Positions 1 to 8,222 of a stretch of DNA of 64,000 bases are shown in pieces (position 1 is the first letter of the stretch; each line of letters starts with the position of its first letter). Source of the DNA: Albitalea sp966211955 (GTDB lineage: Bacteria > Pseudomonadota > Gammaproteobacteria > Burkholderiales > Burkholderiaceae_C). The notes under the pieces are model-generated. The model made no database searches, was not told the DNA's origin, and worked only from the letters and a program-made list of their open reading frames with translations. The stretch lies in NCBI GenBank assembly GCA_966211955.1, contig CBIHOF010000025.1, forward strand, positions 12,716 to 76,715, written 5' to 3'. Made by a program: the position numbers and the translations under genes.

Positions 1-579
1 GATGCCCGCGGTGACGACCAGCGGGCTCAGGAACTGCACCACCGACACGCCCAGGTTTCCGAGGCCCGCGTTCACGCCCAGCGCCGAGCCCTTGCGCTCC
101 TTCGGGAAGAAGAAGCTGATGTTGGCCATGCTGGAGCTGAAGTTGCCGCCGCCCAGGCCGCACAGCAGCGCGAGCATCAGCATCGTCGGGTAGGTGGTGG
201 TCTTGTCCTGTACCGCGTAGCCGATGCCGATGGCCGGGATCAGCAAGGTGGCGGTGGAGATGGCCGTCCAGCGCCGGCCGCCGACCAGCGGCACGATGAA
301 GGAATAGAAGATGCGCAGCGTCGCGCCCGACAGCGCCGGCGCCGCGGCCAGCCAGAAGAGCTGGTTGGTGGAGTACCTGAAGCCGAGCGCGGGCAGGCCC
401 ACGGCCACCACGCTCCACACCTGCCACACGGCGAAGGCGAGGAAGAGCGCGGGCACGCTGATCCACAGGTTGAGCTTGGCGATGGCCTCGCCTTCGCGTT
501 CCCAGAAGGCCTTGTCTTCCGGGGTCCAGACCGAGAGCACGCGCCCGGGTTTGGGCGGTGCGACGACGGTGGTGGTCAT
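1..579 (-). CDS. narK2: Nitrate/nitrite MFS transporter, NarK2/NarU type (5' part only)
   Basis: The first 193 codons of a major facilitator protein; the rest lies beyond the left edge. The start is the ATG at 577-579, preceded on the minus strand by an AAGGAG-like site. The visible protein has a hydrophilic N-terminus, several membrane helices, and the family signature GLGGGNFSSSMANISFFFPK near residues 150-170, matching the E. coli NarK/NarU nitrate signature. It lies 22 bp after narK1 in the same direction, so the two are probably co-transcribed; in Paracoccus the same NarK1-NarK2 order occurs as one fused protein. Expected role: nitrate/nitrite exchange across the inner membrane during nitrate respiration. 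The narGHJI genes would be expected further left, outside the window. Confidence 0.9.
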   Translation of the reverse strand, partial: MTTTVVAPPKPGRVLSVWTPEDKAFWEREGEAIAKLNLWISVPALFLAFAVWQVWSVVAVGLPALGFRYSTNQLFWLAAAPALSGATLRIFYSFIVPLVGGRRWTAISTATLLIPAIGIGYAVQDKTTTYPTMLMLALLCGLGGGNFSSSMANISFFFPKERKGSALGVNAGLGNLGVSVVQFLSPLVVTAGI

Positions 580-601
580 GAATTTCTCCTTGGTTTGACG
601 C

Positions 602-1903
602 TTACGCAGCCAGCGGTGAAAGCCCGGCATGCGGCCCCATCACTTCGGTGCGGCGGACTTCGGTGAAGTACATCCAGATGAGCGACACCCACACCACGCC
701 GTACATCAGCATGAAGGCCGACGAGCGGATGCCGGTGAGGTCCATCAGCGCGCCGAACATGATCGGCAGGACGAAGCCGCCCATGCCGCCCGCCAGGCCC
801 ACGATGCCGCTGATGGCGCCGATGTTGGTGGGGTAGGCGTCGCTGATGTACTTGAAGGTGCTGGCCTTGCCGAAGGCCCAGGCGATGCCGAGGATGAACA
901 TGAGGCCGGTGAAGGCGTAGACGTTCAGCCCGACGTGGAAGGTCTTGATGCCGTTGACGGTGACGACAGAGAAGTCGGTCTGCGGGTAGCTGAGCAGGAA
1001 GAGGCAGATCCAGCTCACCCACATGACCCACCAGGTGATGTTGTGCGCGCCGTACTTGTCCGACAGCCAGCCGCCGATGGCGCGCAGCACGCCGCCGGGC
1101 AGCGAGAAGCAGGCCGCCAGCAAGGCAGCGGTGCGGATGTCCAGCCCGAATTCGCCCACGTAGTACTGCACCATCCACAGCGACAGCGCCACGTAGCCGC
1201 CGAACACGATGCTGTAGTACTGGCAGTACTTGAGGACGTTCGGGTCCTTCAGCGCCTTGAGCTGGTCACGCAGGCTCACGGTGGGCGGCACGAGGTGCGC
1301 CGGGTCGCTCGCGCTGAACATCCAGAACAGCAGCAGCGCGCCGAGCATCACCGCGGCATAGACCTGCGGCACCATCGTCCAGCCGAAGGCGACGACGAGC
1401 GCGGGCGCCACGAACTTGTTGACCGCCGCACCCGAGTTGCCGGCGCCATACACGCCCATCGCGAAGCCCTGGCGGCCCTTCGGGAACCAGCGCGCCACGT
1501 AGGGCGTGCCCACCGAGAACGAGCCGCCTGCGAGGCCGACGAACAGGCCGATGGCGAGGAAGTGCCAGTACTGCGTGGCATACGACATCAGGTAGATGGC
1601 CGGCACCGTCGTCGCCATCAAGGCGGCCATGACGACGCGCCCGCCGAAGCGATCGGTCCAGATGCCCAGCGGCACGCGGATCAGCGAGCCGGTGAGCACC
1701 GGCATGGCCGTGAGCAGGCCGAACTGCGTGGCGTTGAGGTTCAGCGCCTTCTTGATCGGGATGCCGATCACGCCGAACATCATCCACACCATGAAGCACA
1801 CGGTGAAGGCGAGCGTGCTCACGATGAGCACCGACATCGCCTGTCGGCTTCGCGTGACCGGCTGCGTGGCACGCTGGTTGTGACTCTCGATGGCGATTGC
1901 CAT
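602..1903 (-). CDS. narK1: Nitrate MFS transporter, NarK1 type (nitrate/proton symporter)
   Basis: 433-residue MFS transporter. I chose the ATG at 1901-1903 because AAGGAG lies just upstream on the minus strand; a longer open frame to 2023 lacks such a site. About twelve hydrophobic segments are visible. The motif GGSFSVGTPYVARWFPKGRQ and the following GVYGAGNSGAA stretch correspond to the NarK1 version of the nitrate signature. NarK1 proteins import nitrate with protons and help start denitrification, whereas the NarK2 type downstream exchanges nitrate and nitrite. An FNR-like box at 2063-2076 stands upstream and narXL lies immediately before it, so control by oxygen and nitrate is likely. 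Confidence 0.9.
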   Translation of the reverse strand: MAIAIESHNQRATQPVTRSRQAMSVLIVSTLAFTVCFMVWMMFGVIGIPIKKALNLNATQFGLLTAMPVLTGSLIRVPLGIWTDRFGGRVVMAALMATTVPAIYLMSYATQYWHFLAIGLFVGLAGGSFSVGTPYVARWFPKGRQGFAMGVYGAGNSGAAVNKFVAPALVVAFGWTMVPQVYAAVMLGALLLFWMFSASDPAHLVPPTVSLRDQLKALKDPNVLKYCQYYSIVFGGYVALSLWMVQYYVGEFGLDIRTAALLAACFSLPGGVLRAIGGWLSDKYGAHNITWWVMWVSWICLFLLSYPQTDFSVVTVNGIKTFHVGLNVYAFTGLMFILGIAWAFGKASTFKYISDAYPTNIGAISGIVGLAGGMGGFVLPIMFGALMDLTGIRSSAFMLMYGVVWVSLIWMYFTEVRRTEVMGPHAGLSPLAA

Positions 1904-2062
1904 GTTGCGCTCCTTGTTGATCTTCTTGACCGACACCACTGTCCGCCAGACGCCGCTCGGCGAACATCCTTCCGTGGGTGTTGGCAAGCGAGGCGCTTGG
2001 ACGACCCCGGTGGGGGCGGGCATCGTTCGGTCGGAGTAGACGACTCGAAATCGCCGCCCTGT

Positions 2063-2076
2063 TTGCGTCAGATCAA
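2063..2076 (-). promoter_or_regulatory. FNR/Anr-like box upstream of narK1
   Basis: On the minus strand this reads TTGATctgaCGCAA, a two-half-site match to TTGAT-N4-ATCAA. A -10-like TCTACT (2035-2040) follows after 22 bp, which is class II activator spacing and predicts a transcript start near 2028. Inferred role: oxygen-limited activation of narK1K2. Confidence 0.65.
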
Positions 2077-2110
2077 GGCGGCGAACGGTGAAGCGGCCGC
2101 CGGATTCGAG

Positions 2111-2779
2111 TCACTTCAGGCCGTGCTCGCTCGCGAACACAGCCGCCTGCACGCGCGAGCTCAGGCCGAGCTTGCGCAGGATGTGCTGCACATGGATCTT
2201 CACCGTCGTCTCGGCGATGTCGAGCGTGCGGGCGATTTCCTTGTTGCTCGATCCGCGCGCGATCTGCGCGGTGATCTCGCGTTCGCGCGGCGACAAGGCA
2301 TCGAGCGGTTGGGCCGCGGCCGGCTCTTCACCGCCTGCGCCGTTGCCTGAGCTGCGCAGGGCCTGCACCAGCTTGCCCGTGAGTTCGGGGCTCACGACCG
2401 ATTCACCTGCCACGCAGCGCGTGATGGCGCCGAGCAATGCATCGCTGTCGATGGTCTTGAGGACATAGCCCTGCGCACCGCCGCGCAGTGCCGCGGCGAG
2501 ATCGTCGCCGTCTTCGCTGACGGTGAGCATCAGCACCCGCGACGATGGCGACGCTTCGCGCAGGCCGGGCAGGGCATCGACGCCCCGCACGCCCGGCAAG
2601 TGGTTGTCGAGCAGGATGAGGTCGGGCTGCAGCTCGGCGGCGCGGCGCTGAGCCTCGCCCGCGTCGCCTGCCTCGCCCACCACGATGACGGTGTCGCAGT
2701 ATTGCGAGAGCAGGGCGATGAGGCCGCGGCGGAACAAGGTGTGGTCATCCACCACGAGAAGGCGAAGGGGGCTGTTCAT
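2111..2779 (-). CDS. narL: Nitrate/nitrite response regulator NarL
   Basis: 222-residue NarL/FixJ-type regulator. The N-terminal receiver domain shows the acidic pair in VVDDHTLFRRG (about residues 9-19) and a phospho-acceptor Asp near residue 58 in LILLDNHLPG. A C-terminal LuxR-type helix-turn-helix begins near LSPREREITAQIARG and contains SNKEIARTLDIAETTVKIHV. The start ATG (2777-2779) overlaps the narX stop by 4 bp, indicating translational coupling to its kinase. NarL regulates nitrate-respiration genes; narK1K2 directly downstream are probable targets. Identification as NarL rather than another paralogue rests on the adjacent NarX and NarK genes. Confidence 0.9.
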   Translation of the reverse strand: MNSPLRLLVVDDHTLFRRGLIALLSQYCDTVIVVGEAGDAGEAQRRAAELQPDLILLDNHLPGVRGVDALPGLREASPSSRVLMLTVSEDGDDLAAALRGGAQGYVLKTIDSDALLGAITRCVAGESVVSPELTGKLVQALRSSGNGAGGEEPAAAQPLDALSPREREITAQIARGSSNKEIARTLDIAETTVKIHVQHILRKLGLSSRVQAAVFASEHGLK

Positions 2780-4659
2780 GCGGGCGTCTCCTGCGGCGTG
2801 GCTTCGCGTGGCACGGTGATCGCCACCTGGGTGCCTTGATTGGCGGACGAGCGCACCGTCACCTGTGCGCCGATGCGGCTTGCGCGCTCCTTCATGATGC
2901 GCAGGCCCACGTGGCTGTCGTCCGGCGTCTCGTCGGGGTCGAAGCCGCATCCGTCGTCAGACACCTCGAAGCGCCACTGCGGCGCCTGCTGCACCTTGAG
3001 GTGCACGGTGGTGGCATTCGCATGCTTGCGCACGTTGGACAGGGCCTCCTGCACCACGTGCAGCACCTGCACCTGCACGTCGGCCGGCAGCGGCACGCCG
3101 TGGCCCTCGATCTGCAAATCGCCCAGCAAGCCCGTCTGCTGTTCGAACTTGCGCAGGGTCGAGCGCAAGGCCGCCTCGATGTCCTGCGCGTCGGTGCGGG
3201 TGCGAAAGTGCAGCAGCAGCTCGCGAACGTCGGCGTAGCTCTCGCGCACTCCCGTGTCGATCTCGTCGATCGTGCGAGCCGTCGCCGCGCTGTCGCCGCG
3301 CCGCAGGCCGCTGCGAAGCAGTTCGACCTGGATCTTGAGGAAGGCGAGCGACTGTGCGATGGAGTCGTGCAGCTCCTGCGCGAGCAGGGCACGCTCGCTC
3401 GCCACGGCCGCCTCGCGGTCGGCCGCGGCGGCGCGAAGGCTCTCGATGCCGGCCGCGAGGTGGCTGGCCAGCGTCTCGATGAGCGAGCGTTCCTCGTCGT
3501 CCAGCTCGTGAGCCCGGCGATAGAAGAGGTTGATCTCGCCGAGCACGCGGTGATGCAGCTTCACCGGCACCGCGAGCATGGTCTCGAAGCCCGCCCGCGC
3601 GCAGTGGCCGAAGGCCGTGCTCGACGCATGGATCGGGATCGTGCGCGTGGCGGCCGATTGGGCTGCCTGGCCACAGCCGCATTGGCCGCTGGGCAGGCAC
3701 TGCTCCTTCGTTGCCATCGACGGCGGCAGGCCTTCCTGCGCCAGGAGCAGGTAGTGGCGGTTGCCTTCGTCGGACCAGCGCACGGCCACGGCATCCGCAT
3801 GCGCGATGGGGCGAACCATGGCCACGAAGCCGCGGGCCATGTCGTCCAGGTTGTCCGCCTGGGCCACGAATGCGCTTACCTCGTACAGCGCTGCCATCCG
3901 CTCGCGCTTGCTCTCGAGCCGCGCCGTCTTCTCGCGCACCTTGCCTTCGAGATCGTCATACACCGATTCCAGCTGCGCCGCCATCGAGTTGAAGTCGCGC
4001 GCGAGCTCGCCGAATTCATCGTGCGATGCGACGCGCACGCGCGCCGCGAAGTTGCCCCCGCGAATCGCATCCATGCCTGCGCTCAGGCGGCGCAGCGGGT
4101 CCAGCACCATGAGGTGCATGGCGTAGAGCATGAGCACTGCCGCGCCGATCGCGAGGCCGACCATCGTGAACTGCACACCGCGCAGGATCTCCGTCCAGCG
4201 CGACAGCCGCAGCTCGATGAGCGTGACGAAGCGGTCCACGTGGCTGACCATGGATTCCACCGGCAGCGTGGACGTGCCGGCCGGCTGCGCCTGGAGACTC
4301 GCGCGCAAGGCCTGCCATTCGCGGCGCACCCGCACGAACTCGGCGCGCGAGTCGTCGGTCCAGGGCACGAACAGCGGCCGCGACGGGTCGCCCGCATCCA
4401 GCAGGTCGAGGGTTGCGTTCATCGAACGCACCTGCTCGCCCAGCGCCTGCGTCCTGCCCGACACGGCGTCCAGCGTCATGCGGTAGCTCATCATCCGCAT
4501 GCGCCCGGCTTCGTTCACTGCCGCGGCCCCGCCTTCGAGCTGCCAGGTGACCCACAGCGTGAGCACGATGGACGCCAGCGCCAGCACCAGGAAGGCGATG
4601 CCGGTGGCGACGAGCTTGAAGGCGAGGGTCTGCCGCGCAACGGGCAGGGGTGAACTCAC
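2776..4659 (-). CDS. narX: Nitrate/nitrite sensor histidine kinase NarX
   Basis: 627-residue membrane sensor kinase. Features in order: first membrane helix (about 14-36), the NarX/NarQ P-box NEAGRMRMMSYR (49-60) that binds nitrate, second helix (162-184), HAMP, a GAF-like central module with a cysteine cluster (C321, C327, C329, C353) as in NarX, a HisKA_3 dimerisation motif with the phospho-accepting His near 431 (AQELHDSIAQSLAF), and a HATPase domain with DDGCGFDPD. The start is GTG at 4657-4659, overlapping the TGA of the upstream hsp20 gene (GTGA overlap); its 3' end overlaps narL. The three genes therefore form a coupled hsp20-narX-narL unit. Confidence 0.92.
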   Translation of the reverse strand: MSSPLPVARQTLAFKLVATGIAFLVLALASIVLTLWVTWQLEGGAAAVNEAGRMRMMSYRMTLDAVSGRTQALGEQVRSMNATLDLLDAGDPSRPLFVPWTDDSRAEFVRVRREWQALRASLQAQPAGTSTLPVESMVSHVDRFVTLIELRLSRWTEILRGVQFTMVGLAIGAAVLMLYAMHLMVLDPLRRLSAGMDAIRGGNFAARVRVASHDEFGELARDFNSMAAQLESVYDDLEGKVREKTARLESKRERMAALYEVSAFVAQADNLDDMARGFVAMVRPIAHADAVAVRWSDEGNRHYLLLAQEGLPPSMATKEQCLPSGQCGCGQAAQSAATRTIPIHASSTAFGHCARAGFETMLAVPVKLHHRVLGEINLFYRRAHELDDEERSLIETLASHLAAGIESLRAAAADREAAVASERALLAQELHDSIAQSLAFLKIQVELLRSGLRRGDSAATARTIDEIDTGVRESYADVRELLLHFRTRTDAQDIEAALRSTLRKFEQQTGLLGDLQIEGHGVPLPADVQVQVLHVVQEALSNVRKHANATTVHLKVQQAPQWRFEVSDDGCGFDPDETPDDSHVGLRIMKERASRIGAQVTVRSSANQGTQVAITVPREATPQETPA

Positions 4660-5075
4660 TGGACCTGGATCGAGCGTGCTGCCGATCCCGAGCTCTTGGG
4701 CAGGGTGAGCTTCAGGATGCCGTCCTCCAGCTTCGCGACGACGCCCTTGGAGTCGATCTCATGGGCCAGCGAGAAACCGCGTGACGAGCTGCCCACATAC
4801 GATTCCTTGAGCAGGACGCGGCCGCCGTGCTTCTCTTCCTTCTCCTTCTTCACCTCGGCCGCGATGGAGACGAAGTTGCCGTCCACGGTCACGCGGATGT
4901 CTTCCTTCTTCGCGCCGGGAATTTCGGCACGAACCTGGTAGTCCTTGTCGTTCTCCGTGACGTCGATGCGGATCTCCGCCGGCAGGTTGTCGGACAGCGC
5001 GAACGGACGGGCGAAGCGGCGGAAGATTTCGGGAAACAGGCTGTCGAACTGTTCCGCGCGAGTCAGTGCATTCAT
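4656..5075 (-). CDS. Hsp20/alpha-crystallin small heat shock protein
   Basis: 139-residue small heat shock protein, an ATP-independent holdase for unfolding proteins. The alpha-crystallin domain runs from about DIRIDVTENDKDYQVRAEIP to the GILKLTLPK motif near the C-terminus; the closing region shows the usual hydrophobic tail. The start ATG 5073-5075 follows AAGGAAA. It heads the coupled hsp20-narX-narL operon and is preceded by an FNR-like box (5157-5170) with a TAGATT -10 element, so induction by oxygen limitation is likely rather than only by heat. Mycobacterial HspX, a DosR-regulon member, is in the same family. Confidence 0.92.
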   Translation of the reverse strand: MNALTRAEQFDSLFPEIFRRFARPFALSDNLPAEIRIDVTENDKDYQVRAEIPGAKKEDIRVTVDGNFVSIAAEVKKEKEEKHGGRVLLKESYVGSSSRGFSLAHEIDSKGVVAKLEDGILKLTLPKSSGSAARSIQVQ

Positions 5076-5156
5076 GGAATTTCCTTTCATGGTTGGTCGG
5101 CACGACATGACCGTGGCGTGCCCGTCAAGAATCTAGGCGTCCGCACGGAAGGTGCC

Positions 5157-5170
5157 TTGAGGTGGATCAG
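5157..5170 (-). promoter_or_regulatory. FNR/Anr-like box upstream of hsp20-narXL
   Basis: Minus-strand reading CTGATccacCTCAA, one degenerate and one good half-site. TAGATT (5130-5135) follows after 21 bp, predicting a start near 5122 and a 47-nt leader with a good Shine-Dalgarno site. Confidence 0.5.
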
Positions 5171-5182
5171 ATTTGTTCGCCA

Positions 5183-5196
5183 TTGACGCGGGTCAA
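5183..5196 (+). promoter_or_regulatory. FNR/Dnr-like palindrome upstream of the TraR/DksA gene
   Basis: TTGACgcggGTCAA is a perfect 5-4-5 palindrome. A CAGAAT -10-like element (5219-5224) follows after 22 bp, predicting a start near 5231, 22 nt before the ATG at 5253. It lies 12 bp from the box serving the divergent hsp20 gene, so the two promoters share the intergenic region. Confidence 0.65.
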
Positions 5197-5252
5197 GCGG
5201 CCTGGGCCGGTGCCGCCCCAGAATCAACGCGACCGGACAAAAGGGACTTGCC

Positions 5253-5639
5253 ATGATTGCTGCCACCCACTTTGACCTCAGCGCCTTGCGTGCCTTGCTT
5301 CAGCGACGTCTGGTGGAACTTGACGCCGAGATCTTCGACAACGAAGAACGCGCAGAAGAAGGCAAGGACTTGAACGAGGTGACGGATCGCAAGGACGAGG
5401 CGTCCCTGCGCCAGAGCGGCGAGATCGATGACGCGCAGTTGCGGCGCGACCTGAGCGAGCGATTGCAGGTGGAAGCGGCCCTGCGCCGCCTGGACCTGGG
5501 AACCTATGGGGACTGCGCGGCTTGCGGCGAACCCATTGCCTTGCCGCGCTTGCTGGTGCAGCCCGCGGCCAGACGCTGCGCCGCCTGCCAGGCGGCCAGC
5601 GAACAGGCGGGCGAAGGCGCAGGCATGCGCTCGTCCTGA
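5253..5639 (+). CDS. TraR/DksA-type C4 zinc-finger regulator
   Basis: 128-residue protein. The N-terminal part is charged and helical (about 10-80); the C-terminal zinc finger has C88-x2-C91 and C109-x2-C112 (CAACGEP...RRCAACQ), as in DksA/TraR proteins that bind the RNA polymerase secondary channel and modulate transcription during stress. It is somewhat shorter than DksA. The ATG at 5253 is preceded by AAGGGA. It is transcribed divergently from hsp20 under its own FNR-like palindrome and convergent with a universal stress gene. A role in adapting transcription to low oxygen is inference from this setting. Confidence 0.85.
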   Translation: MIAATHFDLSALRALLQRRLVELDAEIFDNEERAEEGKDLNEVTDRKDEASLRQSGEIDDAQLRRDLSERLQVEAALRRLDLGTYGDCAACGEPIALPRLLVQPAARRCAACQAASEQAGEGAGMRSS

Positions 5640-5655
5640 CCCGTGCGCAGCGGTG

Positions 5656-6495
5656 TCAGTGCGACATCAGCACCGGCACGGTCATCGCGTCCAGCAGGCC
5701 ACGGGTCGCCCCGCCGAGGACTCGTTCGCTCCACCGCGCATGGCCGTAGGCTCCCATGACGATCAGGTCCGCGCTGAGGTCGGCGGCGCGTGACAGCATC
5801 GCCTCGCAGACGTGGATCGAGGTCTTCTCGACGTGCATCTCGGCGCTGACGCCTTGCCAAGTCAACCAGCGCTGCAAGGATTCGAGGCTCTGGGGCAGCG
5901 TCTCCTCGGTGCCGCGGCTTTCATCCCAGGCCACGACCTCCACCGTCTCTGCGCGGCGCAGGAAGGGCAGCGCGTCGCTCACGGCGCGGGCGGATTCGCG
6001 GCTGTTGTTCCAGGCCACCATGATGCTGCGCCCCACCGAATCGATGCGGCCCGCATAGGGCAGCACGAGCGTCGGGCGGGCGCTGTGCATGATCACCTGC
6101 TCGAGCATCTCGCGCGTCGCGCGGCCGTCGCCGGCCGCCGGGTCGGCCTGTGTCAGCAGCGTGAGGTCGCTGCACAAGGCGTGCGTGATCAGCGACCGTG
6201 CGCGACCTTCGTCGTCCGCCAGCGATTCGTAGGAGCTGAGGCCGGCCTCGCGGCAGGCCTGGCGAAAGCGCTCGACCGACAGGTCGGCTTGCGCGCGCAG
6301 CGTGTTCCAGGCGAGCGTCGCGTACTCGGCCAGGCTGGCGGCGTTCTGGGTGGCTACCGGCATGTCGACGAGGCCGGTGGGGGCCAGGCCCACGAGGTGG
6401 CTTTCGAAGGTCTTGGCAAGCTTGATCGCCGCTTGGGTGCGGGTGTCGCAGAGCGGTGTCGGGTCGAGCAGGACAAGCAGGCTGCGGTAGGTCAT
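5656..6495 (-). CDS. Universal stress protein, tandem two-domain type
   Basis: 279-residue protein built from two UspA-like halves. Each half opens with a hydrophobic beta strand (RSLLVLLDPTP at the N-terminus). The second half ends with DLIVMGAYGHARWSERVLGG, matching the nucleotide-binding G-2x-G-9x-G pattern, then PVLMSH. The start ATG 6493-6495 has GGAGG upstream; a longer open frame has no support. It is similar in build to the USP at 8593-9438. The FNR-like box at 6553-6566 suggests oxygen control, as known for Usp proteins under FNR/Anr in other proteobacteria. It probably supports anaerobic survival; the molecular activity is unknown. Confidence 0.9.
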   Translation of the reverse strand: MTYRSLLVLLDPTPLCDTRTQAAIKLAKTFESHLVGLAPTGLVDMPVATQNAASLAEYATLAWNTLRAQADLSVERFRQACREAGLSSYESLADDEGRARSLITHALCSDLTLLTQADPAAGDGRATREMLEQVIMHSARPTLVLPYAGRIDSVGRSIMVAWNNSRESARAVSDALPFLRRAETVEVVAWDESRGTEETLPQSLESLQRWLTWQGVSAEMHVEKTSIHVCEAMLSRAADLSADLIVMGAYGHARWSERVLGGATRGLLDAMTVPVLMSH

Positions 6496-6552
6496 GGCGG
6501 GCCTCCATCGGGGGTGGATGACGCATTGTTCGAGCGCGGAAGCCCCGCGGCC

Positions 6553-6566
6553 TTGATCCGCCTCAA
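6553..6566 (-). promoter_or_regulatory. FNR-like box upstream of USP gene
   Basis: TTGATccgcCTCAA (minus strand TTGAGgcggATCAA). AACAAT (6525-6530) follows after 22 bp; predicted start near 6518 and a 23-nt leader. The box lies between the USP start and the stop of the upstream adh gene. Confidence 0.6.
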
Positions 6567-6598
6567 GGCGGCAGCCCGTCGGCGAGCCGTGGGCCTGA

Positions 6599-7585
6599 TC
6601 AGGGCACGAGCACCGCGGCACCCTGCAGCCGGCCGCTGCGCAGGTCGGACAAGCCTTCGTTGGCACGCGCCAGCGGGTAGGAGCTCGTCTCCACGTGCAG
6701 GGGCGCGTGCGCGGCAAAGGCGAGGAACTCGGCGGCGTCTGAGCGTGTGAGGTTGGCCACCGACAGCAGCTGCCGTTCTTCCCACAGCAGCCGGTAGGGC
6801 ATCGAGGGGATGTCGCTCATGTGGATGCCGCCGCAGACCACGCGGCCTCCCTTGCGCACCGCGCGCAAGGCGAGCGGCACGAGCGCGCCCACCGGCGCGA
6901 AGATGATGGCCGCATCCAGGGCCCGCGGCGGCGCTTCGCTGGAACTCGCGGCCCACACCGCGCCCAGCGAGCGCGCGAAGTCTTGGGCCTGGGTGTCGCC
7001 GTCGCGGGTGAAGGCGAACACGCGCCGCCCCTGTTGCACGGCCACCTGGGCCACGAGGTGGGCGGCGGCGCCGAAACCGTACAGGCCGAGGTCCATCGCA
7101 TCGTCGCCTGCCATGCGCAGCGAGCGCCACCCGATGAGGCCGGCACACATCAGAGGTGCGGCGTGCACCGCGTCTTGCGGCATCGTGAGCGGGAAGCAGA
7201 AAGAGGCATCGGCGACGACGTGCGTGGCAAAGCCGCCGTCTCGGCCGTGGCCGGTGAACACCGGTTCGTCGCAGAGGTTCTCGCGCCCGAGCCGGCAATA
7301 TGCGCAGTGTCCGCAGGTGTGGCCGAGCCAGGGCACGCCCATGCGCTGCCCGAGCAGGGCCGCATCGACGCCGGCACCCAGCTCGTCGACGAGCCCGACG
7401 ATTTCATGACCCGGGACGATGGGCAGCACGGGCAGCGGCAGCTCGCCGTCGACGATGTGCAGGTCGGTGCGGCACACCGCGCAGGCCAGTACGCGCAGGC
7501 GCAGCTCGCCGGGGGCTGGATGAGGATCGGGCCGCTGCGCCAGGCGCAAGGCCTGTCGCGGCTCGTGAAGCACCATGGCCTGCAT
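6599..7585 (-). CDS. Zinc-dependent alcohol dehydrogenase (MDR superfamily)
   Basis: 328-residue medium-chain dehydrogenase. Catalytic zinc ligands are visible as C38 (in CAVCRTDLH) and H60-E61 (VPGHE). The structural zinc lobe has C91, C94, C97 and C105 (CGHCAYCRLGRENLC). The nucleotide-binding region around GLYGFGAAAHLVAQVAV is Rossmann-like. NAD(P)-linked oxidation of an alcohol, or aldehyde reduction during fermentation, is expected; the substrate cannot be assigned. The start at 7585 (or the in-frame ATG three codons later at 7576) lies 17 bp after the yqjK-like gene, so it probably belongs to the USP-yqjD-E-K-adh transcript. Redox balancing at low oxygen would fit its neighbours. Confidence 0.85.
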   Translation of the reverse strand: MQAMVLHEPRQALRLAQRPDPHPAPGELRLRVLACAVCRTDLHIVDGELPLPVLPIVPGHEIVGLVDELGAGVDAALLGQRMGVPWLGHTCGHCAYCRLGRENLCDEPVFTGHGRDGGFATHVVADASFCFPLTMPQDAVHAAPLMCAGLIGWRSLRMAGDDAMDLGLYGFGAAAHLVAQVAVQQGRRVFAFTRDGDTQAQDFARSLGAVWAASSSEAPPRALDAAIIFAPVGALVPLALRAVRKGGRVVCGGIHMSDIPSMPYRLLWEERQLLSVANLTRSDAAEFLAFAAHAPLHVETSSYPLARANEGLSDLRSGRLQGAAVLVP

Positions 7586-7602
7586 GATCGATCGGGCGGC
7601 AG

Positions 7603-7830
7603 CTATCTCCTGCGGCGCTTGTACAGCAGCGAGGCCAGCTTGAACAGCAAGGGAAGGAGGGTCGCAGGGTGTTGGCGCATGCGACCGAATGCGCGGCCTG
7701 CCAGCACCCGCGGGTCCGCCTCATGCGCCAGGTTACGCACGCCGGCCACAAGCCGCCAGCGGGCCAGGGATGAATCGAGCAGCAGCAACTGGCGGCGCTG
7801 TGCCAGGCGTTCTGCCGGCGACATGGTCAT
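7603..7830 (-). CDS. YqjK-like small protein
   Basis: 75-residue basic protein with the motif AERLAQRRQLLLLDSSLARWRL near the N-terminus and an arginine-rich end, resembling the YqjK family. Its ATG (7828-7830) overlaps the stop of the YqjE-like gene by 4 bp. Together with the two genes before it this reproduces the yqjD-yqjE-yqjK order known in enterobacteria. Function is unknown; a role in envelope stress is only inferred from the partners. Confidence 0.65.
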   Translation of the reverse strand: MTMSPAERLAQRRQLLLLDSSLARWRLVAGVRNLAHEADPRVLAGRAFGRMRQHPATLLPLLFKLASLLYKRRRR

Positions 7831-8222
7831 GCGCCTCGCGCGCCGGTGAGCGCCTCGCGATCTTTGTGGAGTTCGCCAAGCGTTGCCTCGAGCAGTGCCG
7901 GTTTGCCCGCCGCGAGGCGGCGCCAGCGCCACGCACAAACGGTTGCGGCCGACGCGACGACCGCCAGCGTGGCAGCCAGCACCGCGGGGCGCTGCGACGG
8001 CTCGGCCATCAGCACGATCAAGGCGACCAGCAACAAGGCCGCGACAAACACGAGGAACAGCGCGCACGTCGCCGCGAGGAACAAGCGAGCGATGCGCAGT
8101 CGTTCTTCCTCGATCTCGACGGCGACCAGTTCCAGCCGGCCGCGGCCGATGTCGAGCACCGAGGCCAGCACCTGCACCGCGGCGCTTCGCAGGCCCTCGG
8201 CCGCGCCTGGTTGTGCCTGCAT
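7827..8222 (-). CDS. YqjE-like phage-holin-superfamily membrane protein
   Basis: 131-residue protein: an amphipathic N-terminal region (EGLRSAAVQVLASVLDIGRG), two adjacent hydrophobic helices (about 48-75 and 80-100), and a charged tail, as in the YqjE/holin-X family. The ATG at 8220-8222 forms a TGATG overlap with the stop of the preceding DUF883 gene; an upstream TTG three bases earlier is less likely. An inner-membrane location is clear; the biochemical role is not known. Confidence 0.7.
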   Translation of the reverse strand: MQAQPGAAEGLRSAAVQVLASVLDIGRGRLELVAVEIEEERLRIARLFLAATCALFLVFVAALLLVALIVLMAEPSQRPAVLAATLAVVASAATVCAWRWRRLAAGKPALLEATLGELHKDREALTGARGA

